DNA from: CAYOKT01 sp964404605
GTDB lineage: Bacteria; Electryoneota; Electryoneia; Electryoneales; Electryoneaceae
DNA: 9,793 nt
Reading direction: 5' to 3'
Assembly (NCBI GenBank): GCA_964404605.1
Contig: CAYOKT010000101.1
Location: 1-9,793, forward strand
Below the pieces are notes generated by a model that saw only the letters and a program-made list of their open reading frames with translations, made no database searches and was not told the origin of the DNA. The stretch's first letter is position 1; each line of letters starts with the position of its first letter. The position numbers were made by a program, and so were the translations under genes. Positions 1 through 7,480 of the stretch are shown here, piece by piece.

Positions 1-32
1 ATAAAACCCGGTCCCGAAGGGTCGGAACCGGG
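1..32 (-). terminator. Rho-independent terminator of the HD-GYP / Ppx-Nudix operon
   Basis: Read on the minus strand, a GC-rich hairpin ends directly in TTTTAT at the window edge. The arms are 7-17 and 22-32: CCCGGT pairs with ACCGGG, then one mismatch, then CCGA pairs with TCGG around a four-base loop. The U-tract is at positions 6-3. It lies about 80 bases after the stop codon of the Ppx-Nudix gene and in the right direction to end that transcript. The palindromic repeat at 46-71 would lie between stop codon and terminator, inside the 3' untranslated region. Confidence 0.75.
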
Positions 33-45
33 CCACCTATTGACC

Positions 46-71
46 TAGGGGCACGGCGCGCCGTGCCCCTA
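46..71. repeat. Palindromic repeat, copy 1 (26 bp perfect palindrome)
   Basis: The half-site TAGGGGCACGGCG is followed at once by its exact reverse complement, giving a 26-bp palindrome without a spacer. The 24-bp core recurs at 2769-2792 and 9741-9768. This copy is closed by T-A pairs outside the core. It begins 38 bases after the stop codon of the Ppx-Nudix gene and before the terminator. It looks like a dispersed intergenic palindromic element of the REP type; its function is unknown. Confidence 0.85.
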
Positions 72-109
72 CGTCGTCGGGAAACAGTATCTGCATCCCG
101 GGGAGCCGG

Positions 110-1543
110 CTACCAGCTCCCCCGCTCGTGCAGCGTAAGGGCGTGCCGCAGGGCGGTGGCGCGGAACACGCCCCAGGCCTTGAAGGGTTCGGGCAGGAAC
201 TCGAGGCGCCGCGCCCACTGTTCCAGCTTCCCGGGAGGCACCAGCTTCCACTCCTCGACCTCCTCGCCCTCATCCGTGCAGTACGGGACCTGTTCCCCCG
301 CCTCCTCGAGGACGAGGAAGGTGGTGAAGGGGACGGGTTTGTTCCCCGGCCCGGCGTAACGCATCAGGGAGAGCGGGGTGGGGAGCACCGGGTCGTAACC
401 GGTCTCCTCTGCGATCTCCCGCCGCGCCGCCTCGAGCTGGGGTTCGCCGATGTTGATTCCCCCGCCCGGCAGGCGGAACACCCCATTCGGGTAGCGCGCC
501 TTGCGTTGCAGCCAGACTCCGCCGCCGGAGTGGCGGAGCAGGAAAACGACCTCGCTCGCCCGGTCGCTGCGTTGAATGGGGGGGAAGTCCACGCTCGGGA
601 GAGCGAACACCGGTTCGGCGGGATCGAGGGGGACGCCGGCCCGCTCCGCCTCCAGGTAGCCGTGCGTCAGGCCGCGTTCGGACACCTTCGCCACCTTCGC
701 GCCGAGGATGCTCATCATCTCCCGGAGGATCACCGCCCCGTACAGGATCACATCCGAGCGGTCCGGGTTCGCGCCCGGGATTCCCCGGCGCTCCCTCAGG
801 GTCATCCCGGAGAGCAGCTTGATCAGGCGGTCGAGGGTTTCCGGGTACAGTTCGTTCGCCACCCGCCCGCCCGGGGCGCCCATGATCGTCCTCGCGTACC
901 CGGCGAGGGTGACTGCGGCGCCGCCGATCAGCACGAGGCCGGCGCCGTCGGGCGGCGGTTTCAACCCGGTGGTGTTCTCCCGGATGTATTTCGCTACGGC
1001 GTCGACCTGCCCGGGTTTCGGCGGATCGTCCACCGGCACGCAGCCGAGCAGGGCGCGTCCCCCGAGGGGCAGGCTGGTATGCCAGTCCGGCCGAAGTCCG
1101 GAGCCGTGGGCCAGCTCCACCGTCCCGCCGCCCACATCGAGAGTCAGCAGGGGGCCCTCCGGCAGCTCGCTGCGCACCGCGAGGAACCCCGCCGTCGCCT
1201 CTTCCGCCTCGCTGAGCAGGCGCACGTGGATTCCGAATCGTTCATGGATCGCATCGGTGAGGGTGACGGCGTTGTCGACCATGCGGAGAATCGCCGTTCC
1301 GAAGATGATGGTGCGGTCGAGGGAGAAAATCTTCGCTTCGTCAAGAAGGTCATCCACGGCTTTCAGGGTGCGCCGCACCGCCGAGCCGCGCAGGTGACCG
1401 CTGTCGAGAGCCCCATCGCCAAGACGGCATACCCGCTCCGCCTCGATCAGGGTTTCAAGACGTTCAGGTGCATCTCGCAGCACCGTCAGCTTGACCGCGT
1501 TGGTGCCGATGTCGAGTAGCGCGCGAATGGAGGACATGGCCAT
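110..1543 (-). CDS. Ppx/GppA-type phosphatase domain fused to a Nudix hydrolase
   Basis: This 477-residue protein has two enzyme domains. Residues 6-300 match the short form of the exopolyphosphatase/guanosine pentaphosphatase family (ASKHA fold). The phosphate-binding motif DIGTNAVKL is at 11-19, SEAEEA with the likely catalytic glutamate at 111-116, LDVGGGTVEL at 135-144, IGGAAVTLA at 206-214, and VSERGLTHGYL at 287-297. Residues 329-477 are a Nudix domain with a complete Nudix box: G361, E367, R375, E376, E379, E380, G382. The family as a whole cleaves phosphoanhydride bonds in polyphosphate or pppGpp (Ppx/GppA) and in nucleoside diphosphate-X compounds (Nudix); the substrate here is unknown. 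No signal peptide is seen, so it is probably cytoplasmic. The start is supported by GGAG five bases upstream. The gene follows the HD-GYP regulator after 23 bases. Many Ppx proteins carry a C-terminal HD-type domain, and here Nudix occupies that place. Confidence 0.9.
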   Translation of the reverse strand: MAMSSIRALLDIGTNAVKLTVLRDAPERLETLIEAERVCRLGDGALDSGHLRGSAVRRTLKAVDDLLDEAKIFSLDRTIIFGTAILRMVDNAVTLTDAIHERFGIHVRLLSEAEEATAGFLAVRSELPEGPLLTLDVGGGTVELAHGSGLRPDWHTSLPLGGRALLGCVPVDDPPKPGQVDAVAKYIRENTTGLKPPPDGAGLVLIGGAAVTLAGYARTIMGAPGGRVANELYPETLDRLIKLLSGMTLRERRGIPGANPDRSDVILYGAVILREMMSILGAKVAKVSERGLTHGYLEAERAGVPLDPAEPVFALPSVDFPPIQRSDRASEVVFLLRHSGGGVWLQRKARYPNGVFRLPGGGINIGEPQLEAARREIAEETGYDPVLPTPLSLMRYAGPGNKPVPFTTFLVLEEAGEQVPYCTDEGEEVEEWKLVPPGKLEQWARRLEFLPEPFKAWGVFRATALRHALTLHERGSW

Positions 1544-1566
1544 AACCGCTCCATCAGGGAGACAGG

Positions 1567-2538
1567 TTAGTCCAGCCAGACATAGCTGTCATTGGTCAAC
1601 AGTTTGTCGAGTTCGCGGACGATTTTCGGGTCGAGGTGACCGGCGTGCACCGCCTCCCAGAGTTCGGGGAGCGCCTCGTCCTTCGGCATCGCCTTGCGGT
1701 AGGGCCGGTCCGTGACCAGTGCATCGTAATAGTCCACGGCCGCGACGATGCGGGCCCCGATGGGGATTGTCTCACCGACGAGGCCGTCCGGGTATCCCTG
1801 TCCGTTCACCCATTCGTGGTGGTGGCGGATGATGGGCAATGCGCTCGCCAGGCTGCGGAGGGGACGGCAGATCTCCTCGCCCCTCGCGGCGTGCGAACAC
1901 ATGATCTCGCGCTCCTTCGCCGTGAGGGAACCGGTCTTCAGAAGGATGCTCTCGGGGATGGCGATCTTGCCGATGTCGTGCAGGATGGCTCCCCGGTGGA
2001 TGGCCCGGAGCTGCTCCTCTTCAAGGCCCAACTGCTTTCCGACCTCGACACCGTGGCGCGAGAGACGCTGGCAGTGACCCTTGGTGTAGGGGTCCTTCGC
2101 CTCCACCGCCAGGGCGAGGGAGATGATGACCTGCTCGGCGTGCTCGAGGTCGTCCGTGAACTGCTTCAACCGGAGGAGCGAGCTGACCCGCGCGCGGAGT
2201 TCGGCGTGTTGGAAGGGCTTCGAGATGAAGTCGTCCGCTCCCGCCTCGATGCCCTGAATGCGATCCTCGCTGCTGCCGAGTCCGGTGAGAAGTACGACGG
2301 GGATCAGGCGGGTCAGACGGTTTTCCTTCACCCTCCGGCAGAGTTCGAAGCCGTCCATCTCCGGCATCAACACGTCGCTGATGATCAGGTCGGGCGGATT
2401 GCTCAGGATGATTTCCAACGCCGCACGACCGTCCATGGCGGTGATGGTCCTGTACCCGAGAGTGTCCAGCATCATGCTGATGACATCCAGTGTATCGATT
2501 TCATCGTCGACGACGAGGATCAGCGGAGGATCAGACAT
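1567..2538 (-). CDS. Response regulator with HD-GYP output domain (probable cyclic-di-GMP phosphodiesterase)
   Basis: This 323-residue protein has a receiver domain at 1-122: acidic pair D11/D12, phosphoacceptor D55 in ISDVLMPEMDG, T85 and K107. A short helical linker precedes an HD-GYP domain at about 135-320. The metal-site residues are present: H155, the HD pair H187/D188 followed by GK, H216, H240/H241, and D269 in AVDYYDAL, followed by DRPYR. The signature reads HHEWVNGQGYP at 240-250, with asparagine where DG is usual; GYP is intact. HD-GYP proteins hydrolyse cyclic-di-GMP to pGpG or GMP, and phosphorylation of D55 probably controls this. No partner kinase is in the window. It is the first gene of a two-gene unit with Ppx-Nudix. 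No clear Shine-Dalgarno sequence precedes the ATG, so translation may be weak or the start may differ, but the receiver domain begins immediately after it. Confidence 0.93.
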   Translation of the reverse strand: MSDPPLILVVDDEIDTLDVISMMLDTLGYRTITAMDGRAALEIILSNPPDLIISDVLMPEMDGFELCRRVKENRLTRLIPVVLLTGLGSSEDRIQGIEAGADDFISKPFQHAELRARVSSLLRLKQFTDDLEHAEQVIISLALAVEAKDPYTKGHCQRLSRHGVEVGKQLGLEEEQLRAIHRGAILHDIGKIAIPESILLKTGSLTAKEREIMCSHAARGEEICRPLRSLASALPIIRHHHEWVNGQGYPDGLVGETIPIGARIVAAVDYYDALVTDRPYRKAMPKDEALPELWEAVHAGHLDPKIVRELDKLLTNDSYVWLD

Positions 2539-2570
2539 GGGAGACGGTTCTCACAGGCTCGGTTGTTCGA

Positions 2571-2589
2571 GGCGGAGATGCACTCCGCC
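2571..2589 (-). repeat. Hairpin in the leader of the HD-GYP gene
   Basis: Arms GGCGGAG and CTCCGCC pair perfectly over 7 bp around a five-base loop. The hairpin ends 32 bases upstream of the HD-GYP start codon, so it would be in the 5' leader or around the promoter. It could be an operator or a leader structure; no known regulator motif is recognised. Confidence 0.45.
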
Positions 2590-2612
2590 CTCGTGTTTGC
2601 TCGAATGCATGT

Positions 2613-2630
2613 TCCCGGGGATACCCGGGA
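2613..2630. repeat. Inverted repeat TCCCGGG / CCCGGGA
   Basis: Seven-base arms with a four-base spacer (GATA). It is one unit of the intergenic inverted-repeat cluster. Its core is itself a CCCGGG palindrome. No function is assigned. Confidence 0.4.
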
Positions 2631-2641
2631 CTGCCCGCCTT

Positions 2642-2695
2642 CGCCTGCGGCTATGGCGTGGCAGGCGGCGCAGCACGGCGCTCCCGGGCTGCGCC
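2642..2695. repeat. Two adjoining inverted repeats
   Basis: CGCCTGC at 2642-2648 pairs with GCAGGCG at 2661-2667. Sharing base 2667, GGCGCAGC at 2667-2674 pairs with GCTGCGCC at 2688-2695. Together they can form two neighbouring hairpins, typical of REP-like intergenic clusters. Confidence 0.4.
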
Positions 2696-2711
2696 GTTTC
2701 CGCGCGTACGC

Positions 2712-2749
2712 GGGTGAATCCCCGGGGTCAGCGACCCCGGGTTACACCC
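2712..2749. repeat. Long imperfect hairpin with CCCGGGGTC / GACCCCGGG arms
   Basis: The inner stem is 9 bp (2721-2729 with 2733-2741) around a three-base AGC loop. The outer stem GGGTG/CACCC (2712-2716 with 2745-2749) extends it after an internal loop. Palindromes of this CCCGGGGTC-AGC-GACCCCGGG form are, from memory, frequent intergenic repeats in several GC-rich environmental bacteria. This one lies 20 bases from palindrome copy 2. Confidence 0.6.
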
Positions 2750-2768
2750 AGGGTGCGCGGGGCTTCGT

Positions 2769-2792
2769 AGGGGCACGGCGCGCCGTGCCCCT
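2769..2792. repeat. Palindromic repeat, copy 2 (24 bp perfect palindrome)
   Basis: The half-site AGGGGCACGGCG is followed by its exact reverse complement. It shares the full core with copies 1 and 3. Outside the core, T2768 and G2793 do not pair as Watson-Crick bases on the DNA strand, so the perfect palindrome stops at 24 bp. It begins 46 bases after the stop codon of the beta-helix protein gene and may help end or stabilise that transcript, although no U-tract follows. Confidence 0.85.
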
Positions 2793-2838
2793 GCCCCCGG
2801 GCTGCACCCGTTTTTCCTCTATCGCCGTCTTCCGCCTC

Positions 2839-5800
2839 TCATTGCGCGGCGACGACGATGGTTGAACTGCGGCTGGAACGGGTGAGCCCGGTGTTGTCCT
2901 CGGCGATCACCTTCCAGCGCACCTTCCGCGTCGACCCCGCCTTCTCGGCGGCGGGGAGACCCTCCTCGAGGGTGTAAACCGTCCCGTCGACCGGACCATA
3001 CACCTTGCCGTCCACCTCGAGCCGATAGTGGACAGAGGAATCCAGGTCGTGATCGATCGCCTGCTCCCACTCGAAGCGGACCGGCTCGCCGGGCAGCACG
3101 GTGTCACCCTTGGCCGGTGAGAGCAAGTTGAACGACCCGGGACTTTCCGGCTTGTGGTCGATGCTGAAGGGTATCGAGGGGCTCCAGGGCGATGCCGCTC
3201 CGTCATCGTCCAGGGTTCTCAGCCTCCAGACCAGTTCGCTGTTGTCCGGTAGCGCCTTGCCCGGCCGCCACTCGGTCACCGCGAGAACCGTGTCGATACC
3301 ATGTTCGACGGGGTTCTCGGGCGCGGAGGCGAGGGCGATCTGCACGATGTACCGCAGGCTGCCGGGCGGATCGCTCAGGTCTTCGTCCGAGGCCGCCTGC
3401 CACTGGAAAGTGGGCCGGAGGTCGACCAGCCGCTGCTCCTTCGGCACCAACGGTTGCGGCGTTTCCGGCGGGTCGTTGGCGAAGTTGATCTGCGCGTGTT
3501 GCACCGTGCTCCAGCCGCCCTCGAAGCCCTGGTCGTCCCGCGCCTTGAGCCGTACGTACAGCGGGCCATCATCGGTGAGGACGCCCTGCAGGCCGCGCGC
3601 GTCCGCGAGCATGATCTCCGTTCCGCGGACCGGATCGGCCACGGCGATGTCGGACTCGGGGAACCGGTCGCTCGCGGCGATCTCGACACGGTAGACGAGG
3701 ACGTCCTCGGGATCCGGGTCGCTCGCCGCCTCCCAGCGCAGCACGGTCTCCGGCGTCACCTCCGGCGTGAGCGTCTCGGCCCACTGCGGGACCGAGGGCG
3801 TCGAGACGATGCGGAAGCCGTACGTGTCCGACCAGGTGGACAGGCCCGTGTTGTCCGTCGCCCTCACCCGCCAGTAGTAATCGACGAGGTGTTCGAGGTC
3901 AGGGGCGTAGGTGAACGTCGTATCCGAAAGATCTTGTTCGATGGTGACACTCCCCGCCGCGAAGTCCGGCGACGTCGCCACGAACAAGGTGTACATCACC
4001 GTGTTCAGCGGGTCCGGGTCGGGCGCGGTGCGCCAGGTGAACCGGCTCGGGCCGAGGCGATAGGGCCGGGCGTCGTTCTCCGGCTGGAGAAGCGCGAAGC
4101 CGTTCGGCGGCTCATCCTTCACATTCACCTCGAGGATGCCCGGCGGACTCCAGGCCGAAGGGGTCATCTGGTCGTCCAGCGAACGAACCCGCCACACCGC
4201 CCGGCTGTTGTCCTCCACCGGATCGAGACTCATCTCCGTCGTCCCGGGCTCGGTGGAGAGGAGGGCGATCGGGGTGCCGTCCTCGCGCTTCAGTTCGATC
4301 TCGTAGCGCAGCGAGTTCGAGGGATCGCTGTGGTCCTCGTCCGTGGAGGGTCGCCAGGCGAGGTGGGCCGGCACCTCGAAAACCCGCTGGCTGTCGGAGA
4401 GGCTGAAGCCCACCGGCACCGTCGGGGTATCGTTGAGGGCGTTGTAGAACACCGGCCGCGCGCTGTCCGCGGCGATGGTCGTCGCGCCCGCGAGGTCCCG
4501 CACCTGGACGGTCAGGAAGACGAGGGCGTCGTCCACGAGGGAGCCGATTCCCTCCAGGTCCTGCACGGTGAAGGACCGCTGTCGTGTCTCCCCGCGGGCG
4601 AGCCCGGCGATCATCGGCGGCGGCGCGGGGGTCGCCGGTTCCGCCGTCCGCACGGTGTCCGGCTCCGGCGCCAGGGTCGTGTCCGGCGGCGGGTCGGCGG
4701 CGGAACCCGTATCCGTCGGCGCCGCGGCTCCCGTTTCGGCGGCGGGCTCCGCCACGGTCGTGTCGGCCGGGGTTTCCATCCCGGCGGTCTCTTCCCCGGG
4801 CGCCGCCGCGCCCTCTTCAGGCTCCACACCACCCGCGGCCGGGGCTCCGATGCCCGGCATGGCGAGGGTCACGGTGTAGGTCAGGGTATCCTCGGGGTCG
4901 GGATCGGCCGGTTCGGACCAGCGGATGACATCTTCCGGCAACAGTTCGTCATGGCTCTGCGGCCACTCGATGGCGAACGGACCGGGTGTGTCGTTGAACA
5001 GGTTCACGGTGAACCGGCGCCACGGGGAGAGGCCCGTGTACTCGAGGCTGTCGGTGCCCTCCGCCCGCAGGAGGTAGATCGTGTTGTCGGGAAGCGGCTC
5101 CGAAGGGGTCCAGACAGCCATGCTGCTGTCCACCGGGATCCATTCACTGACCTGGACGGTGTGCGCCGGGTTCTCCTCGGTGACGATCTGGGTCTTGACC
5201 CAGAGCGAATCGCCTTCCCGGTCGGGATCGATTCCCAGTTCGATGAGCGGGGTCTGGGTCTGGAGGACCACGCTCGGTTCAGGCCGGAGAACCTCCGGCG
5301 CGGGAGGTACGCTGTTCCGGTGGAACACGAGGTCGGTCGGGTCCGACCAGGCGATGGCGTTGTCCACCCGGAGGCGCAGGGTGAAGGAGCGGCCGGGGGT
5401 GAACGGCGGGCCGAAGTAGGTGTAACGCGATGCGGTGCTGTCCACCTCGCCGGAGGACCAGAACACCCCGCCCTCCTCGTCCAGCACTTCGAAACGCAGG
5501 CGTCGCTGCGGCCGAAGCCTCGGCTCGAAGTAGGTCCACATCAGGGTGGGCGCATCGTCGATCAGGTGCGTCAGGTCGTCGATCCCCATCAGGTACGGCT
5601 CCCGGGCGAAGGGCTGCTGGAGTCGCACCGGTTTGCTGATGGCGAGTTCATCGAAGCCGTAAGGGATCATGGTGACTTCATCACCCACCGGCGCCCCGAG
5701 CGTATGGTCATCCACGTCGGTGTTGTCGGTAAGACTGGCGCTGCCGCGGAAATCCCCGCTGTTGGGAGTTGTCTCGTTCAGCGTCACCCTCAGCATTTCG

Positions 5801-7209
5801 CCCGATCCCGACATCAGGTCGATCAGGGCCCAATCCTGCACTTCGGGGTGTGCTCCCTGCCCGACGAGGCGGAAGTAGAGCGGCGATTCGAAACCGAAGT
5901 AGTCGGTGGGGAGGAGCCGGGTGAACTCCGCATCCTCATAGACCTGGAATTCCGCCGCGGAGTCGGCGCGGAGCGGCGCGCTGTCCGGGGGGCCGCGAAG
6001 GACGGGATCCAGGTTGACCATGGGCCGCTGCGGGTCCACCGCGCGGTCGAGGCGGAGCCGGTCGAGGAGGAAGTCCTGCACCGTGCCCCACCAGTTGTTC
6101 TCCGCTTCGATGATCGCGCCCGCCGCGCTGCCGGCCTGGGTGACGACCGCCGTGCGATCTTCGCTGACGAGGAAACTGTTCCCGGTGATCACGGGCTCCA
6201 CGCCCGCCCGGAGGATGACCAGGTCTCCCTCGTTATCCGCCGTGTTATAGCGGAACACGTTGTCGATCAGAACCGGCTGGGATCCGCCGAGGGCGACCGC
6301 CCCGCCGTCCCGCCCGGCGTGATTGCTCTCGAGAACGCAGCGCTCGACCTTCGCGGGGCTGAAGGAGATGTACACCCCGCCGCCGTCCCGCCCGGCGCTG
6401 TTGCCGAAGAGCACGCTGTTTCTCAGCACCGCCTGCGCGTTCAGGCTGATGTACACCCCGCCGCCGTTCCCGGTCGCGACGTTGTCCACGATCCGGCAGT
6501 CCTCGACGAGGGGATTCGATCCGCTGACCAGCGCCATTCCTCCGCCGTTGGCGGCGCGGCCGCCGCGCAGGAGCAGGGCGTGCAGGTAGGGCGAGGAGCC
6601 CGAGCAGAGCAGCATCCCTTCGCGGAACGCCCCCGAGGCGGCGCCGCCTCCCTCGAGCGCGGCATATTCGAGGATGCCGCCCTCGAGGTAGTTCCCGTCA
6701 TCGTCGTACACCGCGGCGGTCGCTCCGAGGAACTGCACCCGCCCCCAGGGGGAGGAGGGATCGGAACGGCGGAAGACGATGGGACGGTCCGGCGTGCCCC
6801 GGGCGAGAAGGGTTCCCTCGATGGTCAGCGATGCCATCGGGCCGAGTTCCACCACGACCCCCGGCTCGATGGTGAGCGTGTCGCGAAGGGCGACGATCAG
6901 CTCATCCAGTACGACGTGCCGCGACCCGGTGGTCCAGCGCGTCCCCGCCTCGAGCTTACCGGTCAGCGTGTCCGAGGGCTCCGCGGCGATCAAGGTGTCA
7001 TACCCGAGAGCGGCGAGCATCGAATCCAGCGGCGGGATTTCGTGCTGGAGCTCCAGCCCGAGGGGGGCACAGATCGTCGAGCCGTGATCGAGCAGGATTT
7101 GCGCCGTGATCCCGCCGGCCGGCAGGAGGGTGAGCAGTCCGGTGGAAAGTGCGAGTGCCACCGCCGTGGGAATCCGAAAAATCCCGAACCTAAGTTCTGA
7201 TCTTTTCAT
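2839..7209 (-). CDS. Secreted multidomain protein: parallel beta-helix plus fibronectin-III-like modules
   Basis: This 1456-residue protein has a Sec-type signal peptide: K2/R3, a hydrophobic core at about 15-30, and probable cleavage after ITA at 36. Residues about 120-400 form a right-handed parallel beta-helix, with rungs carrying repeated NGGGVYIS, RDGGGVYIS and RDGGAVAL turns and closing at NNWWG (371-375). Residues about 440-530 resemble a beta-sandwich with the VTLNETTPNSGDFRGS pattern. From about 535 to 1455 there are about eight fibronectin-III-like modules of 100-107 residues, many with a DPDP or DEDxSDP turn followed by LxYxVxI (near 769, 957, 1063, 1164, 1275 and 1386). One module is split by a low-complexity insert at about 783-866. 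No sorting signal, LPXTG motif or C-terminal anchor is seen. It is probably an exported, surface or matrix protein; whether the helix binds or cleaves glycans cannot be told. AGGG five bases before the ATG supports the start. Confidence 0.88.
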   Translation of the reverse strand: MKRSELRFGIFRIPTAVALALSTGLLTLLPAGGITAQILLDHGSTICAPLGLELQHEIPPLDSMLAALGYDTLIAAEPSDTLTGKLEAGTRWTTGSRHVVLDELIVALRDTLTIEPGVVVELGPMASLTIEGTLLARGTPDRPIVFRRSDPSSPWGRVQFLGATAAVYDDDGNYLEGGILEYAALEGGGAASGAFREGMLLCSGSSPYLHALLLRGGRAANGGGMALVSGSNPLVEDCRIVDNVATGNGGGVYISLNAQAVLRNSVLFGNSAGRDGGGVYISFSPAKVERCVLESNHAGRDGGAVALGGSQPVLIDNVFRYNTADNEGDLVILRAGVEPVITGNSFLVSEDRTAVVTQAGSAAGAIIEAENNWWGTVQDFLLDRLRLDRAVDPQRPMVNLDPVLRGPPDSAPLRADSAAEFQVYEDAEFTRLLPTDYFGFESPLYFRLVGQGAHPEVQDWALIDLMSGSGEMLRVTLNETTPNSGDFRGSASLTDNTDVDDHTLGAPVGDEVTMIPYGFDELAISKPVRLQQPFAREPYLMGIDDLTHLIDDAPTLMWTYFEPRLRPQRRLRFEVLDEEGGVFWSSGEVDSTASRYTYFGPPFTPGRSFTLRLRVDNAIAWSDPTDLVFHRNSVPPAPEVLRPEPSVVLQTQTPLIELGIDPDREGDSLWVKTQIVTEENPAHTVQVSEWIPVDSSMAVWTPSEPLPDNTIYLLRAEGTDSLEYTGLSPWRRFTVNLFNDTPGPFAIEWPQSHDELLPEDVIRWSEPADPDPEDTLTYTVTLAMPGIGAPAAGGVEPEEGAAAPGEETAGMETPADTTVAEPAAETGAAAPTDTGSAADPPPDTTLAPEPDTVRTAEPATPAPPPMIAGLARGETRQRSFTVQDLEGIGSLVDDALVFLTVQVRDLAGATTIAADSARPVFYNALNDTPTVPVGFSLSDSQRVFEVPAHLAWRPSTDEDHSDPSNSLRYEIELKREDGTPIALLSTEPGTTEMSLDPVEDNSRAVWRVRSLDDQMTPSAWSPPGILEVNVKDEPPNGFALLQPENDARPYRLGPSRFTWRTAPDPDPLNTVMYTLFVATSPDFAAGSVTIEQDLSDTTFTYAPDLEHLVDYYWRVRATDNTGLSTWSDTYGFRIVSTPSVPQWAETLTPEVTPETVLRWEAASDPDPEDVLVYRVEIAASDRFPESDIAVADPVRGTEIMLADARGLQGVLTDDGPLYVRLKARDDQGFEGGWSTVQHAQINFANDPPETPQPLVPKEQRLVDLRPTFQWQAASDEDLSDPPGSLRYIVQIALASAPENPVEHGIDTVLAVTEWRPGKALPDNSELVWRLRTLDDDGAASPWSPSIPFSIDHKPESPGSFNLLSPAKGDTVLPGEPVRFEWEQAIDHDLDSSVHYRLEVDGKVYGPVDGTVYTLEEGLPAAEKAGSTRKVRWKVIAEDNTGLTRSSRSSTIVVAAQ

Positions 7210-7323
7210 GACTTCCCTACTCCCTGACCCCGATTGAGTACCGGTAAGGTAGGGCCCCTCCCCCGACCTCGCAAGCGACGGGGATCACAAGCTATGGCGA
7301 CCCAACCCCGCCGGGAGAGCGAT

Positions 7324-7352
7324 GAATCGAAAGGTAATCTCAAGGAGGTCAA
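7324..7352 (-). promoter_or_regulatory. Weak candidate promoter for the beta-helix protein gene
   Basis: On the minus strand TTGACC (7352-7347) matches five of six -35 positions, but the hexamer 16 to 18 bases further on (TCGATT or GATTCA) matches the -10 consensus poorly. It lies in the 271-base gap between selD and the secreted-protein gene, about 115 bases before the start codon. Apart from the hairpin at 7449-7473, nothing else was recognised in this gap. Confidence 0.2.
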
Positions 7353-7448
7353 TAAGTTGGTGTGTCTCTCGGGGAATGCGATCGCCGCCGCCCGATTCCA
7401 GGATGACCGGGGCGGCCCGGCGGGAGCGGGACGACGTGCTTCAATGGG

Positions 7449-7473
7449 GGCTGCCCGGCTCGCGGGCGCAGCC
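7449..7473 (-). terminator. GC-rich hairpin just after selD, possible terminator without U-tract
   Basis: Eight bases after the selD stop codon, the minus strand can fold into a nine-pair stem (GGCTG with CAGCC, then CCCG with CGGG) with a two-base bulge and a five-base loop. It is followed by CCCCATTG instead of a run of U, so it is not a classical intrinsic terminator. It may still act as a 3' end or as a barrier to exonucleases. Confidence 0.35.
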
Positions 7474-7480
7474 GTGTTTC

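Larger units (their letters stand above)
2539..2838. other. 300-base intergenic region dense in inverted repeats
   Basis: This gap lies between the stop of the beta-helix protein gene and the start of the HD-GYP gene, both on the minus strand. No convincing gene is seen in it. It holds at least six inverted repeats in a row: 2571-2589, 2613-2630, 2642-2667, 2667-2695, 2712-2749 and 2769-2792. The stretch must also contain the end of the upstream transcript and probably the promoter of the HD-GYP operon, but no good -35/-10 pair was recognised. No hairpin on the minus strand is followed by a U-tract. Confidence 0.7.

Noticed and set aside
128..1519. 463-residue plus-strand open frame opposite Ppx-Nudix
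   Set aside because: The minus strand carries all family motifs. The antisense frame shows only Arg/Gly/His-rich sequence.
2798..2815. Plus-strand hairpin CGGG/CCCG followed by five T, resembling a terminator
   Set aside because: The stem is only 4 bp and no plus-strand gene ends nearby. On the minus strand there is no U-tract.
3301..7200. 1299-residue plus-strand open frame opposite the secreted-protein gene
   Set aside because: It has an Arg/Gly/Val-rich composition without recognisable domains, and it is the mirror of a gene with clear signal peptide and repeats. It is an artefact of G/C-rich third positions.
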